Shown here piece by piece: positions 10,568 through 19,128 of a stretch of 64,000 nucleotides of DNA. The stretch comes from Polyangiaceae bacterium (GTDB taxonomy: Bacteria; Myxococcota_A; Polyangia; Polyangiales; Polyangiaceae). The notes under the pieces were generated by a model that searched no databases, was not told the DNA's origin, and saw only the letters and a list, made by a program, of their open reading frames with translations. The first letter of the stretch is position 1; every line of letters begins with the position of its first letter. Both the position numbers and the translations under genes were made by a program. The DNA is taken from the NCBI GenBank assembly GCA_025936045.1, contig JAICUB010000009.1, forward strand, positions 106,342 to 170,341, in the 5' to 3' direction.

Positions 10568-12079
10568 TCACGCCTGCTTCGGCTCGCGCGACCAGCGCAG
10601 GCGCGGCTTGCGGGCGGCGCGCGCCTCGTCGAGCCGGCCGAGCCGCGTGACGTGCGGAGCCTGCTTCACGAGCTCCGGATTTTCACGAGCTTCACGCGCG
10701 ATCTCCACCATGGCGGCCACGAAGGCGTCGAGCGTCTGCTTCGTTTCCGTCTCGGTCGGCTCGACCATCAGCGCGCCGCGCACGACGAGCGGGAAATAGA
10801 CGGTCGGCGGATGCATGCCGTAGTCGATGAGGCGCTTGGCTACGTCGAGCGTCTTCACGCCCGTCGCGGCCTCGAGGTCGCGATCGGTGAACACCGCTTC
10901 GTGGAGCGCGGGCGTCTGATAGGCGAGCGGGTAATGCTCGGCGAGCCGCGCAGCGACGTAGCGCGCGTTGAGCACGGCGAGGTTGCTCACGTCAGCCAGA
11001 CCCTCGGGGCCGAGCTCGCGCATGTACGTGTAGGCCCGCACCATCATGCCGAAGTTGCCGAAGAAAGAGCGCACGCGACCGACGCTCTGCGGCGCATCGT
11101 GATCGACGACCACGCGCTCCCCGTCCATGCGGACCACGGGGACCGGCTGAAACGGCGCGAGAATGCGCTTGAACGCGACCGGCCCCGAGCCGGGGCCGCC
11201 GCCGCCGTGCGGTGTCGTGAAGGTCTTGTGCAGGTTCAGCTGGATCACGTCGACGCCCGCGTCACCGGGTCGCGCGCGGCCGAGCACGGCGTTCATGTTG
11301 GCGCCGTCGCCGTAGACCAAGCCGCCGCGCGCGTGCACGAGCTCGGTGAGCTTCGGCATCGCCTGCTCGTAGAGCCCGAGCGTGTTCGGGTTCGTCATCA
11401 TGAGCGCGGCGACGTCACCCGGCGCGGAATCGAGCGCGCGCACGAGCGCCTCCGGCTCGACCACGCCGTTCGGCCCCGACGGAAACGCGACGGAGTCGAA
11501 ACCGTTGAGCGTCGAGCTCGCGGGGTTCGTGCCGTGGGCGCTGTCCGGGATGAACACCTTGCGCGGCGAGCGCCCTTCGGCCCGATGGTGCGCGCGGATC
11601 ATCATGAGCCCGGTGAGCTCACCCTGAGCGCCGGCGGCCGGCTGCAAGCTCACGCCGTCCATGCCCGTGATCTCCGCGATCTGCGCCTGGAGCGCGACCA
11701 TGAGCTCGAGCGCCCCGGCGATGAGATGCGGCGGCATGAGCGGATGCGCCTGCGCAAAGCCCGGCAGGCGCGCCGCCCACTCGTTCACCTTGGGGTTGTG
11801 CTTCATGGTGCACGACCCGAGCGGGTAGAACTGAGTGTCGATACTGAAGTTCCATTGGCTCAGCCGCACGAAATGACGCACGGCTTCGGGCTCGCTCACC
11901 TCCGGCAGAGCCGCGGGCTCTTTGCGGGCGAGCGCGCCGAGCGCTTGTCGCACGTCGACCGCGGGCACGTCGCTCGGCCCGAGCGAGACGGCGGAGCGGC
12001 CCGGCGCGCCGCGCTCGAAAATGGGAGGTTCACGCCACTCGAGACCCGAGGTGGCTTCCGAATTTTTGGGGACTGACAA
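10568..12079 (-). CDS. gcvPB: Glycine dehydrogenase (decarboxylating) subunit 2, P-protein beta
   Basis: A 503-residue PLP enzyme subunit of the glycine cleavage system. With subunit 1 it decarboxylates glycine and loads the aminomethyl group on the lipoyl H-protein. The N-terminal FYPLGSCTMKHNPK is typical of the split-P type, and the PLP lysine lies in NLHKTFTTPHGGGGPG. DSAHGTNPAS and YGDGANMNA further support the family. Length matches bacterial GcvPB. The ATG lies 18 nt after the stop of an upstream lipoprotein gene, so they may be co-transcribed. No gcvPA, gcvT or gcvH is in the window, so the other half must be elsewhere if the system is complete. Confidence 0.95.
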   Translation of the reverse strand: MSVPKNSEATSGLEWREPPIFERGAPGRSAVSLGPSDVPAVDVRQALGALARKEPAALPEVSEPEAVRHFVRLSQWNFSIDTQFYPLGSCTMKHNPKVNEWAARLPGFAQAHPLMPPHLIAGALELMVALQAQIAEITGMDGVSLQPAAGAQGELTGLMMIRAHHRAEGRSPRKVFIPDSAHGTNPASSTLNGFDSVAFPSGPNGVVEPEALVRALDSAPGDVAALMMTNPNTLGLYEQAMPKLTELVHARGGLVYGDGANMNAVLGRARPGDAGVDVIQLNLHKTFTTPHGGGGPGSGPVAFKRILAPFQPVPVVRMDGERVVVDHDAPQSVGRVRSFFGNFGMMVRAYTYMRELGPEGLADVSNLAVLNARYVAARLAEHYPLAYQTPALHEAVFTDRDLEAATGVKTLDVAKRLIDYGMHPPTVYFPLVVRGALMVEPTETETKQTLDAFVAAMVEIAREARENPELVKQAPHVTRLGRLDEARAARKPRLRWSREPKQA

Positions 12080-12097
12080 CGGAAGGCTCGCCGGCGC

Positions 12098-12697
12098 TCA
12101 GTTCGAATCGCCGCCGGATTTGTCGTCGCCGGATTTGTCGTCGCCGCCCTTGTCGTCGCCGGAGCCCTGATCCCAGCCGCCGCCCTGAACGCGACCTTCG
12201 TACTCGTCGGGCTGCACGCTCTTGATGTTGGGCGGCATGTTCTTCTGCTTCACCGCTTCCCACGGGTTGCCGGCGTCGTCGTCGTCGAGGCCCCACTGGC
12301 CCTTGATCACGTGCGCCTCGCCCTCCTTGGGAATGGTGTAGACGAAGTAGCCCTTGCCCTTCTTGACGGCGTCGGCACCGACGGCGCCGATGCGGCGCTC
12401 CTTCCACTCGTAGCGGAGGAGGTTGCCGTCGATCTCGCCATGGAGCTCGCCGAAGGCGTCGCCGGCCGCGGTGCGCCACGCGCCGTTCACGGCCTTACCG
12501 TCGGCCACGACGTGGAGGTAGCCGTAGAGCGGGCTGAAGTAGACGCCCTGCCACTCGCCACCTTGCGGCATCTCCCCCGCCGTCACGTGCGCGTGCTTGG
12601 CCTCTTCCTTATTGTTGCCGCACGCGACGACACCGAGCGTCAGGGGCGCCGCGAGCGCCAGGGTCAACACCAACCGGGGGAGCTTGCCGAACGACAT
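12098..12697 (-). CDS. Lipoprotein of unknown function with Asp/Lys/Gly repeat tail
   Basis: A 199-residue protein with an N-terminal signal (LPRLVLTLALAAPLTLG) and a lipobox-like VVAC at the cleavage site. The central part (GEWQGVYFSPLYGYLHVV...GELHGEIDGNLLRYEWKE) looks like a small beta-rich domain of the kind that reports on how much of a molecule is bound or displayed; I do not recognise a family. The C-terminus ends in a hydrophilic repeat, GDDKG-GDDKS-GDDKS, encoded by a 15-bp tandem repeat. The ATG at 12697 is preferred over 12715 because AAGG lies upstream of it. It is 18 nt upstream of gcvPB and 144 nt downstream of the DUF922-type gene. Confidence 0.75.
   Translation of the reverse strand: MSFGKLPRLVLTLALAAPLTLGVVACGNNKEEAKHAHVTAGEMPQGGEWQGVYFSPLYGYLHVVADGKAVNGAWRTAAGDAFGELHGEIDGNLLRYEWKERRIGAVGADAVKKGKGYFVYTIPKEGEAHVIKGQWGLDDDDAGNPWEAVKQKNMPPNIKSVQPDEYEGRVQGGGWDQGSGDDKGGDDKSGDDKSGGDSN
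12116..12160. repeat. 15-bp tandem repeat (three copies) in lipoprotein tail
   Basis: Two identical units ggatttgtcgtcgcc (12116-12130, 12131-12145) and a third differing at three positions (12146-12160). On the coding strand they give GGDDK / SGDDK units. A short in-frame repeat of this type can gain or lose copies without breaking the gene. Confidence 0.85.
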
Positions 12698-12841
12698 GGG
12701 CGGGGACCTTACCATAACGAGCGGCGAAGAAAGAGGGCGGATTTGCCCGGAAAATTGCAGGTATTCGCGACGTCACCGCCTCACGAGAGTCCGCGCCGCC
12801 CCTCGCAGCGCCGGAGGCGCGAGAAGGGCGGGTGGAGGCAA

Positions 12842-13513
12842 CTACTTCTCGTTGAGCTCCGCCGTCATGCGGCGAAGCCACTCCGTCTGCTTCGTCGGTT
12901 CGTAGCGGCCGGAGGTGTCGTCGTCGAATTTGCCGTTTTCATCGAGCAAGTCGGCGAGAGCGGCGCGGATGACGTCGTCGAGCTTTTTCTGAATCGTGGC
13001 GCGCACCTCCTCTTGAGTGTCGCCGGTCGCGTGCATTTCGGCGGTGAGCTCGGCGGCCTTCTCGTTGAGCTCGTGCGCTTCGGCGGCGGCGATCGCGAAG
13101 TGGGTTTGCTCGTGCTGGAGGACGTACGCGTCGGGGACACCCTTCACGTGCGGGTTCCACCAGGAGCGCCGCCGGTCCATCTCCGCGCGAAAGTGCAGGA
13201 GCTTGTCGATTTTGCCGGAGTAGCGCAGCCGGCCGTTCGATTGCTCGGTGCCGATGATCGAGATTTTGAGGTTCGGATCGGCGCGCACGATGGCGTAGGT
13301 CTGCGCCCCCATCGCGTCGGCGTGCTTGGCGGCCTCACCGACGGGCGCGGCGCCCTGGAAGTCGGCGCGCGTGAGCTTGCGGTAGGCGATGAGATCCTCG
13401 CCTTCGACCGAGGAGGCGTCCATGAGCGCGCCTTGCGGCTGCGCGTACGACGGCAAGCGCGAGCAGCCAGCACCGAGCGCGAACAGCAACGTCGCGAGCG
13501 CGCGGCGCTTCAA
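12842..13513 (-). CDS. Putative secreted Zn-dependent protease, DUF922-like lipoprotein
   Basis: A 223-residue protein with a signal (LKRRALATLLFALGAGCS) whose lipobox is GAGC. The central motif HEQTHFAIAAAEAHEL contains HExxH, typical of the DUF922 family annotated as putative secreted zinc proteases; a following Glu/Asp-rich helix would complete the site. The TTG start is inferred because it overlaps the hemC stop (TTGA). The ATG at 13588 would lie inside hemC and add an Arg-rich stretch not like a signal peptide. It is the last gene of the overlapping haem block, so it is probably co-translated with HemC, although no haem-related role is known. Confidence 0.78.
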   Translation of the reverse strand: MKRRALATLLFALGAGCSRLPSYAQPQGALMDASSVEGEDLIAYRKLTRADFQGAAPVGEAAKHADAMGAQTYAIVRADPNLKISIIGTEQSNGRLRYSGKIDKLLHFRAEMDRRRSWWNPHVKGVPDAYVLQHEQTHFAIAAAEAHELNEKAAELTAEMHATGDTQEEVRATIQKKLDDVIRAALADLLDENGKFDDDTSGRYEPTKQTEWLRRMTAELNEK

Positions 13514-14418
13514 CGCGCGCCGCCCCGGCGAAGCTCGGCGCCGAGCTCGCGGCCGAGCGCGGCTGCCTCGGCGAACGTCCGTGGCCAAGGGACGCGCCGC
13601 TCGCCCTCGCGATAATTCGAGCCGTCAGGCTCCGTGAGCAGCGCGCGGAGCCAGAGCTCGCCGGCGCTCCGCACGGCGTAGGCGGCGACGGGCGTCTGGC
13701 AATCCCCTTCGACCGCGACCATCACGCCGCGCTCCGCCGAAACGGCCACGCTCGTCTCCTCGTGCGCGAGCGGCGCGAGCAGCTCCGCCACCCGCTCATC
13801 ACCGCGGCGGTGCTCGACCGCGAGGGCGCCCTGGCCGATCGCCGGCAAACAGACGGACGGCTCGAGCACCTCCGTGGCTCGCTCGGCGAGGCCGAGACGC
13901 AGGAGGCCGGCGCGAGCGAGCAGCACCGCGTCGACCGCGCCTTCGTCGCATTTCCGAAGTCGGGTATCGACGTTGCCGCGAAGGGGCGTGACGACGAGAT
14001 CGGGGCGGCGGCGTTTGAGCTGCAGGCCGCGACGGAGAGAGGTCGTGCCGATGCGGCTGCCGGCGGGAAGCTCGGCGAGCGTCGCGCCGGAACGCGACAC
14101 GAGCACGTCACGTGGATCTTCACGCTCGGGAAAGCAGCCGAGCAGCATGCCCGGCGCGAGCTCCGCGGGGACGTCCTTCGACGAATGGACGGCGATGTCC
14201 GCCGCGCCGTCGGCGAGGCTCTGCTCGATCTCTTTGACGAAGAGCCCTTTGCCGCCGACCTCGGAGAGCGGGCGATCCTGCACTTTGTCGCCGGTCGTGA
14301 CGACGGTGAGCTCGACGATGTCGAGCCCCGGCGCGAGCGCTTGCAGCCTCGCGACGAAGGCGCGTGACTGGGCGAGGGCGAGCTTGCTCTGGCGCGTGGC
14401 GTAGACGAGTCGGGGCAT
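13510..14418 (-). CDS. hemC: Hydroxymethylbilane synthase (porphobilinogen deaminase)
   Basis: A 302-residue cytosolic enzyme that joins four porphobilinogen molecules into hydroxymethylbilane in tetrapyrrole synthesis. It starts MPRLVYATRQSKLALAQ and has the family segments GGKGLFVKEIE, DIAVHSSKDVP, GTTSLRR and PLRGNVDTRLRK. The dipyrromethane cofactor cysteine is in EGDCQTPVAAY. Length is typical. The ATG overlaps the hemA stop by one base (TGATG), and the following protease-like gene starts within its stop codon, so the genes are translated in a chain. The product continues the pathway from HemA after HemL and HemB, which are not in the window. Confidence 0.97.
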   Translation of the reverse strand: MPRLVYATRQSKLALAQSRAFVARLQALAPGLDIVELTVVTTGDKVQDRPLSEVGGKGLFVKEIEQSLADGAADIAVHSSKDVPAELAPGMLLGCFPEREDPRDVLVSRSGATLAELPAGSRIGTTSLRRGLQLKRRRPDLVVTPLRGNVDTRLRKCDEGAVDAVLLARAGLLRLGLAERATEVLEPSVCLPAIGQGALAVEHRRGDERVAELLAPLAHEETSVAVSAERGVMVAVEGDCQTPVAAYAVRSAGELWLRALLTEPDGSNYREGERRVPWPRTFAEAAALGRELGAELRRGGAR

Positions 14419-15812
14419 CAACTGGAGCCTAGCTTTAGCGCGGCCGGGGCGGAGCCGGGCGGCAACGAAGCGGCCGGATCGGACGCCGGCGGGAGTGCAG
14501 CTTGCGTGTCGGGCGGCCTCGGCTCGTCGCCGTCCGCCTCTTCGAGTGCGAAGACGTGCTCGAGCGCGGCGCTGAGCTCGGTGAAAGGCGGCACGTCGAG
14601 GTCGCTCGAGCTCGCCGCTTGGCGCAGGCGCGTCGTCGGCTCGTGGAGCACTCGATTGACCGAAGCGTCGAGCATGGTCTCGAGCGCGTCGCGCTCCGGT
14701 TGACCGAGGTGACGGAGCCGGCCGCGCAAGCTGCGCTCGAGCTCGACGCGCAGCGCGACGCGAATGCGCTCGCGCAGCGCGACCACGAGCGGTGTCGCCT
14801 GCTCGGCGTCCGCCCAGCGATCGAAGCTTCTCGCCTCCTCGTCGATGATGCTGAGCGCCTGAGCGGCTTCGCGCCCGCGCGTGAGCAGTGACTCGGCGAC
14901 GATGCGCGAGAGATCGTCGACGTTGTAGAGAAAGATGCCGTCGAGCCCCTCGACGGCCGGGTTCACGTCGCGCGGAACGGCCAAGTCGATGAAGAATTGG
15001 CTCCTCCCTCGGCGCTTCTTGCGCGCGCTCGCGACGGGTGCGGTCTCGATCACGAAGCCCGGGGCGCTCGTGCTCGTGATCACGATGTCGGCGAGCTCGA
15101 GCGCGCCCGCGAGGTCGTTCCACGCGCGCGGCTCGGCGCCGAAGCTCTCCGCGAGGGCGCGCACCTTTTCCGGGGTGCGCCCGATGACGAGCAAGCGCGC
15201 ACCGGAGGATTGCAGCGAGCGCGCGGTCGTCTCCGCCATGTCCCCGGAACCGACGAGCAGGATCGAGCGGTCGCGCAGGTCGCCGAAAATACGGCGCGCG
15301 AAGTCGACGGCGACGCTCGGCACGGAGACTTGGCCGGCGCCGATCGCCGTGCCCGAGCGCACGCGCTTGGCGGCGCGGATCGCCCGCGACAACGTGCGGT
15401 GGAGCACGGAGCCGACGGTGCCGGTCTTGCGCGCGATCTCGTACGCTTCCTTCACCTGGCCGAGGATTTGCGGCTCGCCGAGCACGAGCGAGTCGAGTGA
15501 CGCGGCCACGCCGAAAAGGTGACGCACGGCGGAGCCGCCCGTGAGCGCGTACAGCGAGCTCTGGGGCGCGCTCGGCGCGAGCGCGGAGAGCTCGGCGCGA
15601 CTCGCTTCGGCCACGGCTTCGAGCGTCGAGCCGGGGCGCGGCGCGGCGACGAGCTCCACGCGGTTGCAGGTCGAAACCAAGAGCGCTTCACCGACGGCGG
15701 CGCGGCCCACGACGGACCGCAGGAGCTCCGGCACGCGGTCGGCGGGCAGCGCGAAACGCTCGCGTACGTCGATGGGCGCGCTCTTGTGCGACAGGCCCAC
15801 GACGCTGATCAC
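14418..15812 (-). CDS. hemA: Glutamyl-tRNA reductase
   Basis: A 464-residue enzyme that reduces glutamyl-tRNA to glutamate-1-semialdehyde with NADPH, the first committed step of C5 haem synthesis. It begins with a GTG start (MISVVGLSHKSAPIDVRE). The catalytic cysteine is in STCNRVEL, LVLGEPQILGQVKEA is conserved, and the NADPH-binding fold has LVGSGDMAETTARSL. The C-terminal third forms the dimerisation helix, and the last 40 residues are Pro/Ala-rich. GTG overlaps the upstream ccsA-type stop by four bases (GTGA), so the long in-frame extension up to 16514 is not part of the gene. A downstream hemC coupling suggests coordinated supply. Confidence 0.97.
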   Translation of the reverse strand: MISVVGLSHKSAPIDVRERFALPADRVPELLRSVVGRAAVGEALLVSTCNRVELVAAPRPGSTLEAVAEASRAELSALAPSAPQSSLYALTGGSAVRHLFGVAASLDSLVLGEPQILGQVKEAYEIARKTGTVGSVLHRTLSRAIRAAKRVRSGTAIGAGQVSVPSVAVDFARRIFGDLRDRSILLVGSGDMAETTARSLQSSGARLLVIGRTPEKVRALAESFGAEPRAWNDLAGALELADIVITSTSAPGFVIETAPVASARKKRRGRSQFFIDLAVPRDVNPAVEGLDGIFLYNVDDLSRIVAESLLTRGREAAQALSIIDEEARSFDRWADAEQATPLVVALRERIRVALRVELERSLRGRLRHLGQPERDALETMLDASVNRVLHEPTTRLRQAASSSDLDVPPFTELSAALEHVFALEEADGDEPRPPDTQAALPPASDPAASLPPGSAPAALKLGSS

Positions 15813-16627
15813 GAGCCGGGCCCTCCCGTGCGCACCGCGTAGACGACGACCACGAGCAGCACGCACACCACGCCGACCACCGCGCCGTACGCCACCCGGC
15901 GGCCGCGCACGCCCGCGAGCCTGCGCAAGAGCAGCATGGTCGCGAGCAAGAACCACGTCGTGAAGCCGAGCAGGGTGCGGGCGATCGCGGCGCCGCCCGA
16001 GGTCGTGAGGTGGCGCGAGAAAATCGCACCGGTGACGACTCCGAGCGTGAGCAGCGGAAAACCGCTGAGGAGCAGCCGGTACGTCGCGCGATCGAGCGCG
16101 TCGAGCGAGGGCAGCCGCGACGCGACGCCGCCGGCGCGCTTGTCGCGCAGGCGCCGCTCCTGGAGCAGGTAGAGCAGGCCCGCGGTGCCGGCCACGACGA
16201 AAATGCCGAGCCCCACGACATTGGCCGTGATGTGCAGCATGAGCAACGGACGCGAGACGAACGCTTCGGGTTCCTCGACGCCGACGAATTGCGCGCCGAC
16301 CAGGAAGGTGAGCGCGATGGGCGCCACGAGGACGCCCATCGGGTCGAGGTTCGCGTGACGCCGCAAGAGCAAGAAGGCGCCGACGGCGACGAGCGCGCTG
16401 AAGCTCAGCCCGAAATGCAGCGACTCGACCGGGCAGCGGTTCAAGAGCAGGCTCGCCGTGACGACGTGCAGCAGGTGAAAGATCGCTCCGAGGCCGAGCA
16501 CGCGCGGCCCCCACGCCGAACGCACGCCCTGGGTGCTCTGGCGCGCGAGCTCGAGGAAGAAGAGCGTGCTCGCCGCGGAGTACGCGATGACGCCGAGATA
16601 GAACGCGATGGTGGCGAGCGCGTTCAC
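15809..16627 (-). CDS. Cytochrome c assembly (CcsA/HemX-type) membrane protein
   Basis: A 272-residue polytopic protein with about eight hydrophobic segments, from IAFYLGVIAYSAAS at the N-terminus to GAVVGVVCVLLVVVVYAV at the C-terminus. Conserved histidines occur in IFHLLHVV, SLHFGLS and LMLHITAN, and a late basic segment reads IFSRHLTTSG. These features match the CcmC/CcsA/HemX family that handles haem for cytochrome c maturation; HemX homologues often precede hemA. ATG overlaps the stop of the small upstream gene (ATGA) and its own stop overlaps hemA's GTG. The exact subfamily is not certain, so no symbol is given. Context links haem synthesis with haem export for cytochromes c. Confidence 0.88.
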   Translation of the reverse strand: MNALATIAFYLGVIAYSAASTLFFLELARQSTQGVRSAWGPRVLGLGAIFHLLHVVTASLLLNRCPVESLHFGLSFSALVAVGAFLLLRRHANLDPMGVLVAPIALTFLVGAQFVGVEEPEAFVSRPLLMLHITANVVGLGIFVVAGTAGLLYLLQERRLRDKRAGGVASRLPSLDALDRATYRLLLSGFPLLTLGVVTGAIFSRHLTTSGGAAIARTLLGFTTWFLLATMLLLRRLAGVRGRRVAYGAVVGVVCVLLVVVVYAVRTGGPGS

Positions 16628-17004
16628 CGCCCGCCGTCTCCTCGCAGGAAGCGCGCCACGTACTCGCCGCTCCCGCCGCCGAGCCCGCTCGCTGAACCCG
16701 CCGGCCCGAGCACCGTGCCGAGGTAACCGATGACGGTCTCGTACGCGTTTTCGGCGAGGATCATCGAGTCACCGAGCAGCTCGGCGCCGAGCTCGCTCAA
16801 GAAGCCGAGCGTCTTCACGGAGCCGGTCATGTCGAACGCCTCCGGTGCGCCGGAGACCTCGCGCAGGATGCGCACCGCCTCCACCACGCGGTAACGCCGC
16901 CGTTCGGAGCGGACCCAGAGCTCGGCGCCCGTGAGCTCGGCCTCACCGTGCTGAAGCCAGCGGTCCACGACGTCGCCGGGGAAGAACACGCGGCTTTTGC
17001 CCAT
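16624..17004 (-). CDS. Small conserved protein of unknown function heading the haem block
   Basis: A 126-residue soluble protein without a signal peptide. It begins MGKSRVFFPGDVVDRWLQHG, then ELWVRSERRRYRVVEAVRILREVSG, and ends in a Gly/Ser-rich segment. A central segment (GSVKTLGFLSELGAELLGDSMIL) looks helical. Its stop overlaps the ccsA-type ATG (ATGA), so it is translated ahead of the membrane protein. I recognise no catalytic motif. A role as a small regulator or chaperone of the block is possible but not supported directly. Confidence 0.75.
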   Translation of the reverse strand: MGKSRVFFPGDVVDRWLQHGEAELTGAELWVRSERRRYRVVEAVRILREVSGAPEAFDMTGSVKTLGFLSELGAELLGDSMILAENAYETVIGYLGTVLGPAGSASGLGGGSGEYVARFLRGDGGR

Positions 17005-17062
17005 GTGAGCGCCATTCTACTCGCGACGCTCGCGGCCGCACGACAATGGCGAAAGCCCCGCG

Positions 17063-18475
17063 CTACATGCCCGGGCGCGTCGAGGCGACGTCGCCAGGAA
17101 CGAGCTCGCGCCGCGACTGCACCACGAAGGCGAGGCTCGAATAAGGCTCGGTCGTGAGGATCCGGATTTCCGCGACCGCTTCCTGCGGGAAGTCCTCGTT
17201 GTCGCCGGGAAGCGGCGTCTTGACCACGGTCACGACCTCGCCGGTGTCGGTATCCATGTGGTCGCGCGCCATCTTTGCTTCGAGCGATTGCCGCCAGATG
17301 TCGCCGCGCCGGAGCACGACCATGCGGTTGCCGGGCCTGAGGCCGTCCTGGCTGCCGTGGTCGATGAACACGAGCTGATTCTGCGCCAGGTAAACGTGCG
17401 GGTAGAAGCTATTGAGCAGGCGCGCGCTGATGACCTTGTCGCTCTTGAGCGGCGGCACGATGTCGAAATGGCGCCGCACGGGTCCGACTTTCGCGCCGCG
17501 CTCGATCACGTCGAGGGACTCGGTGATGAGCCCGTGCGCGATGTGCGTCTTCGGATCCACGCTGTCGAGCTTGATGCTGCCGAGTACCCTGACGATGTCG
17601 CCCGGCGGCCGCCGCGCGCCCTTGACGTCGTCGGCGCGCCGGAGGCTGCGAAACACGGTGAGCTCGTCGCCGGCGCGCGCGTTCTTGTCCGGCTTCAGCA
17701 AGACGAAGACGCGATTGCCCTCGGCGAGCATCATCTGCTCTTCGGAAGCGCCGGCGACCTCGCCCCACGTGTCCTTGTCGGAATCACCGAGGAAGCCCTG
17801 GTCGCGGAGCACCACGGTGTTGCGCGCGAGCCGCGCGCGCCGGTTGACGAGCCCCTGACCGCCGTCACCCGCGGCGCCGTCTTTGCCGTCGCCCGCGCCG
17901 AGACGGTCGTAGACGGAGCCGCCGGCACCCGGTTGCATGCGCAGCTGATCACCCGGATAAATCCAATGGGGATTCGTGACCTGCGGGTTCATCGACCAGA
18001 TACGCGGCCACTGCCAGGGATTGCCGAAATAGGTGTCCGACAGATCCCACAGCGTGTCGCCGTGACGCACGAGGTGGATCGGGGGTACGGGCGGATGTTT
18101 GAGATCGCCGCTGTCCGGCAGCACCGCGGAACCGTTCGGGTTCCCGACGACCGTCGGGCCATTGCCGCCGCGCCTGAAGTCGAAGGTGTCGGCCTGATCG
18201 CCGACCTTCGGTTGCGAGCTCGACGGCAAGCTCGCGTTCGGATCGGCCATCGGGGGGCCGACCAGGTAACCGCCGAACGGACTCTGCGTGACCACGGTCC
18301 CGCCACCTGGGGCGGGCGATTGGGTGACAGGGCCGTTCGCGGGGCCAGGCGCGGGGGCCGGAGCCGGCGCGGGCGCGGCGTTCGGATCGCTCGGACCCGG
18401 CGCCTGGGCGAAAGCGGGTGCGGACCCGAGGGCCAGCACGCCGACGAACGCTGGGAAAAGACGGCGAGGCGTCAC
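17063..18475 (-). CDS. LysM-domain exported protein
   Basis: A 470-residue exported protein with a signal peptide (LFPAFVGVLALGSAPAFA) and a Pro/Ala-rich linker. A LysM-type domain (about residues 130-180) follows, with LVRHGDTLWDLSDTYFG, WPRIWSMNP and WIYPGDQL. LysM binds peptidoglycan glycan chains, so this protein is probably cell-wall associated in the periplasm. The C-terminal 250 residues (from GFLGDSDKDTW) contain repeated beta-rich segments with GDELTVFR, GHGLITE-like and GDIW motifs but no domain I can name. GTG start overlaps the stop of the upstream coiled-coil gene (GTGA). Its stop lies 58 nt before the haem block, perhaps in the same transcript. Confidence 0.88.
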   Translation of the reverse strand: MTPRRLFPAFVGVLALGSAPAFAQAPGPSDPNAAPAPAPAPAPGPANGPVTQSPAPGGGTVVTQSPFGGYLVGPPMADPNASLPSSSQPKVGDQADTFDFRRGGNGPTVVGNPNGSAVLPDSGDLKHPPVPPIHLVRHGDTLWDLSDTYFGNPWQWPRIWSMNPQVTNPHWIYPGDQLRMQPGAGGSVYDRLGAGDGKDGAAGDGGQGLVNRRARLARNTVVLRDQGFLGDSDKDTWGEVAGASEEQMMLAEGNRVFVLLKPDKNARAGDELTVFRSLRRADDVKGARRPPGDIVRVLGSIKLDSVDPKTHIAHGLITESLDVIERGAKVGPVRRHFDIVPPLKSDKVISARLLNSFYPHVYLAQNQLVFIDHGSQDGLRPGNRMVVLRRGDIWRQSLEAKMARDHMDTDTGEVVTVVKTPLPGDNEDFPQEAVAEIRILTTEPYSSLAFVVQSRRELVPGDVASTRPGM

Positions 18476-18990
18476 TTCGACGACGGTGCCTCCGCCTTGT
18501 TCGCCTTCCCGTCGGATTTCGTCTTCGCACTGGGCGCGGTCTTCGCGACCGGCGCGGTCTTCGCGGCGATCGGCGCGCCGGCGGGCAGCGTCCGGCTTTC
18601 GATGCTCTTCCCCTCACCTTGAATCACCAGGCGCGGTCCGTTGTCGGCTTCGGAAGCGTCGGGAACGGCCGGCGCCGCCTCGGCCTCGCCCGGGGCGACT
18701 TCGTCGGCGCCCGGCTCGACCCGAACCACCTTGAGCTTCGGGCGCGTCACGGTCGTCCCGTTCGCGGCGAACCGCTCTTCCGCGGAGTGGGGAGCCGCGG
18801 CGCTGCGGGTTTCGAAGGCGTCGAGCCGTTCGCCCATGCGATCGGTCTCGCTCTGCAGGTGCCGGATCTCGTCTTCCAGCTTCGTGAGCTGTTTTTCCGT
18901 GTGATCTTTGTCGCCTGCGCAGCCCGGCGTCGAAGCGAGAAGGAGCGGGAGAGCGAGCTGGACGAGCGCCTTGATACGGGCGGAGCGCAT
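18472..18990 (-). CDS. Exported coiled-coil protein, possible lipoprotein
   Basis: A 172-residue protein with an N-terminal hydrophobic signal (ALVQLALPLLLASTPGC). The Cys is preceded by TPG, a degenerate lipobox, so lipidation is uncertain. A coiled coil follows directly (about residues 28-62, KQLTKLEDEIRHLQSE...MGERLDAFE), then an Ala/Glu/Pro-rich stretch and a Lys/Ala/Pro tail. It overlaps the LysM gene by four bases, so the two products probably act together at the wall. The ORF is open far upstream, but that translation is Arg/Glu-rich and unlike protein. No clear ribosome site is visible, so the start is inferred from the signal peptide. Confidence 0.75.
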   Translation of the reverse strand: MRSARIKALVQLALPLLLASTPGCAGDKDHTEKQLTKLEDEIRHLQSETDRMGERLDAFETRSAAAPHSAEERFAANGTTVTRPKLKVVRVEPGADEVAPGEAEAAPAVPDASEADNGPRLVIQGEGKSIESRTLPAGAPIAAKTAPVAKTAPSAKTKSDGKANKAEAPSSK

Positions 18991-19128
18991 GGCGAAAAGG
19001 TAGGCCCGCGGCCCCCGTACGGCCAATAAAGTAGTTCCGCTTCGAGGAGCTCGTCGTCCCGGCCCCCCTTCCCAGGGCCGCTCCGTCGCTCGCTGGCCTT
19101 GCCGGAGGGGCCGGTTTACGCTGCCCGC

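Noticed and set aside
15813..16514. Extension of the hemA ORF upstream
   Set aside because: It lies in another frame across the ccsA-type gene; conserved HemA begins at the GTG at 15812.
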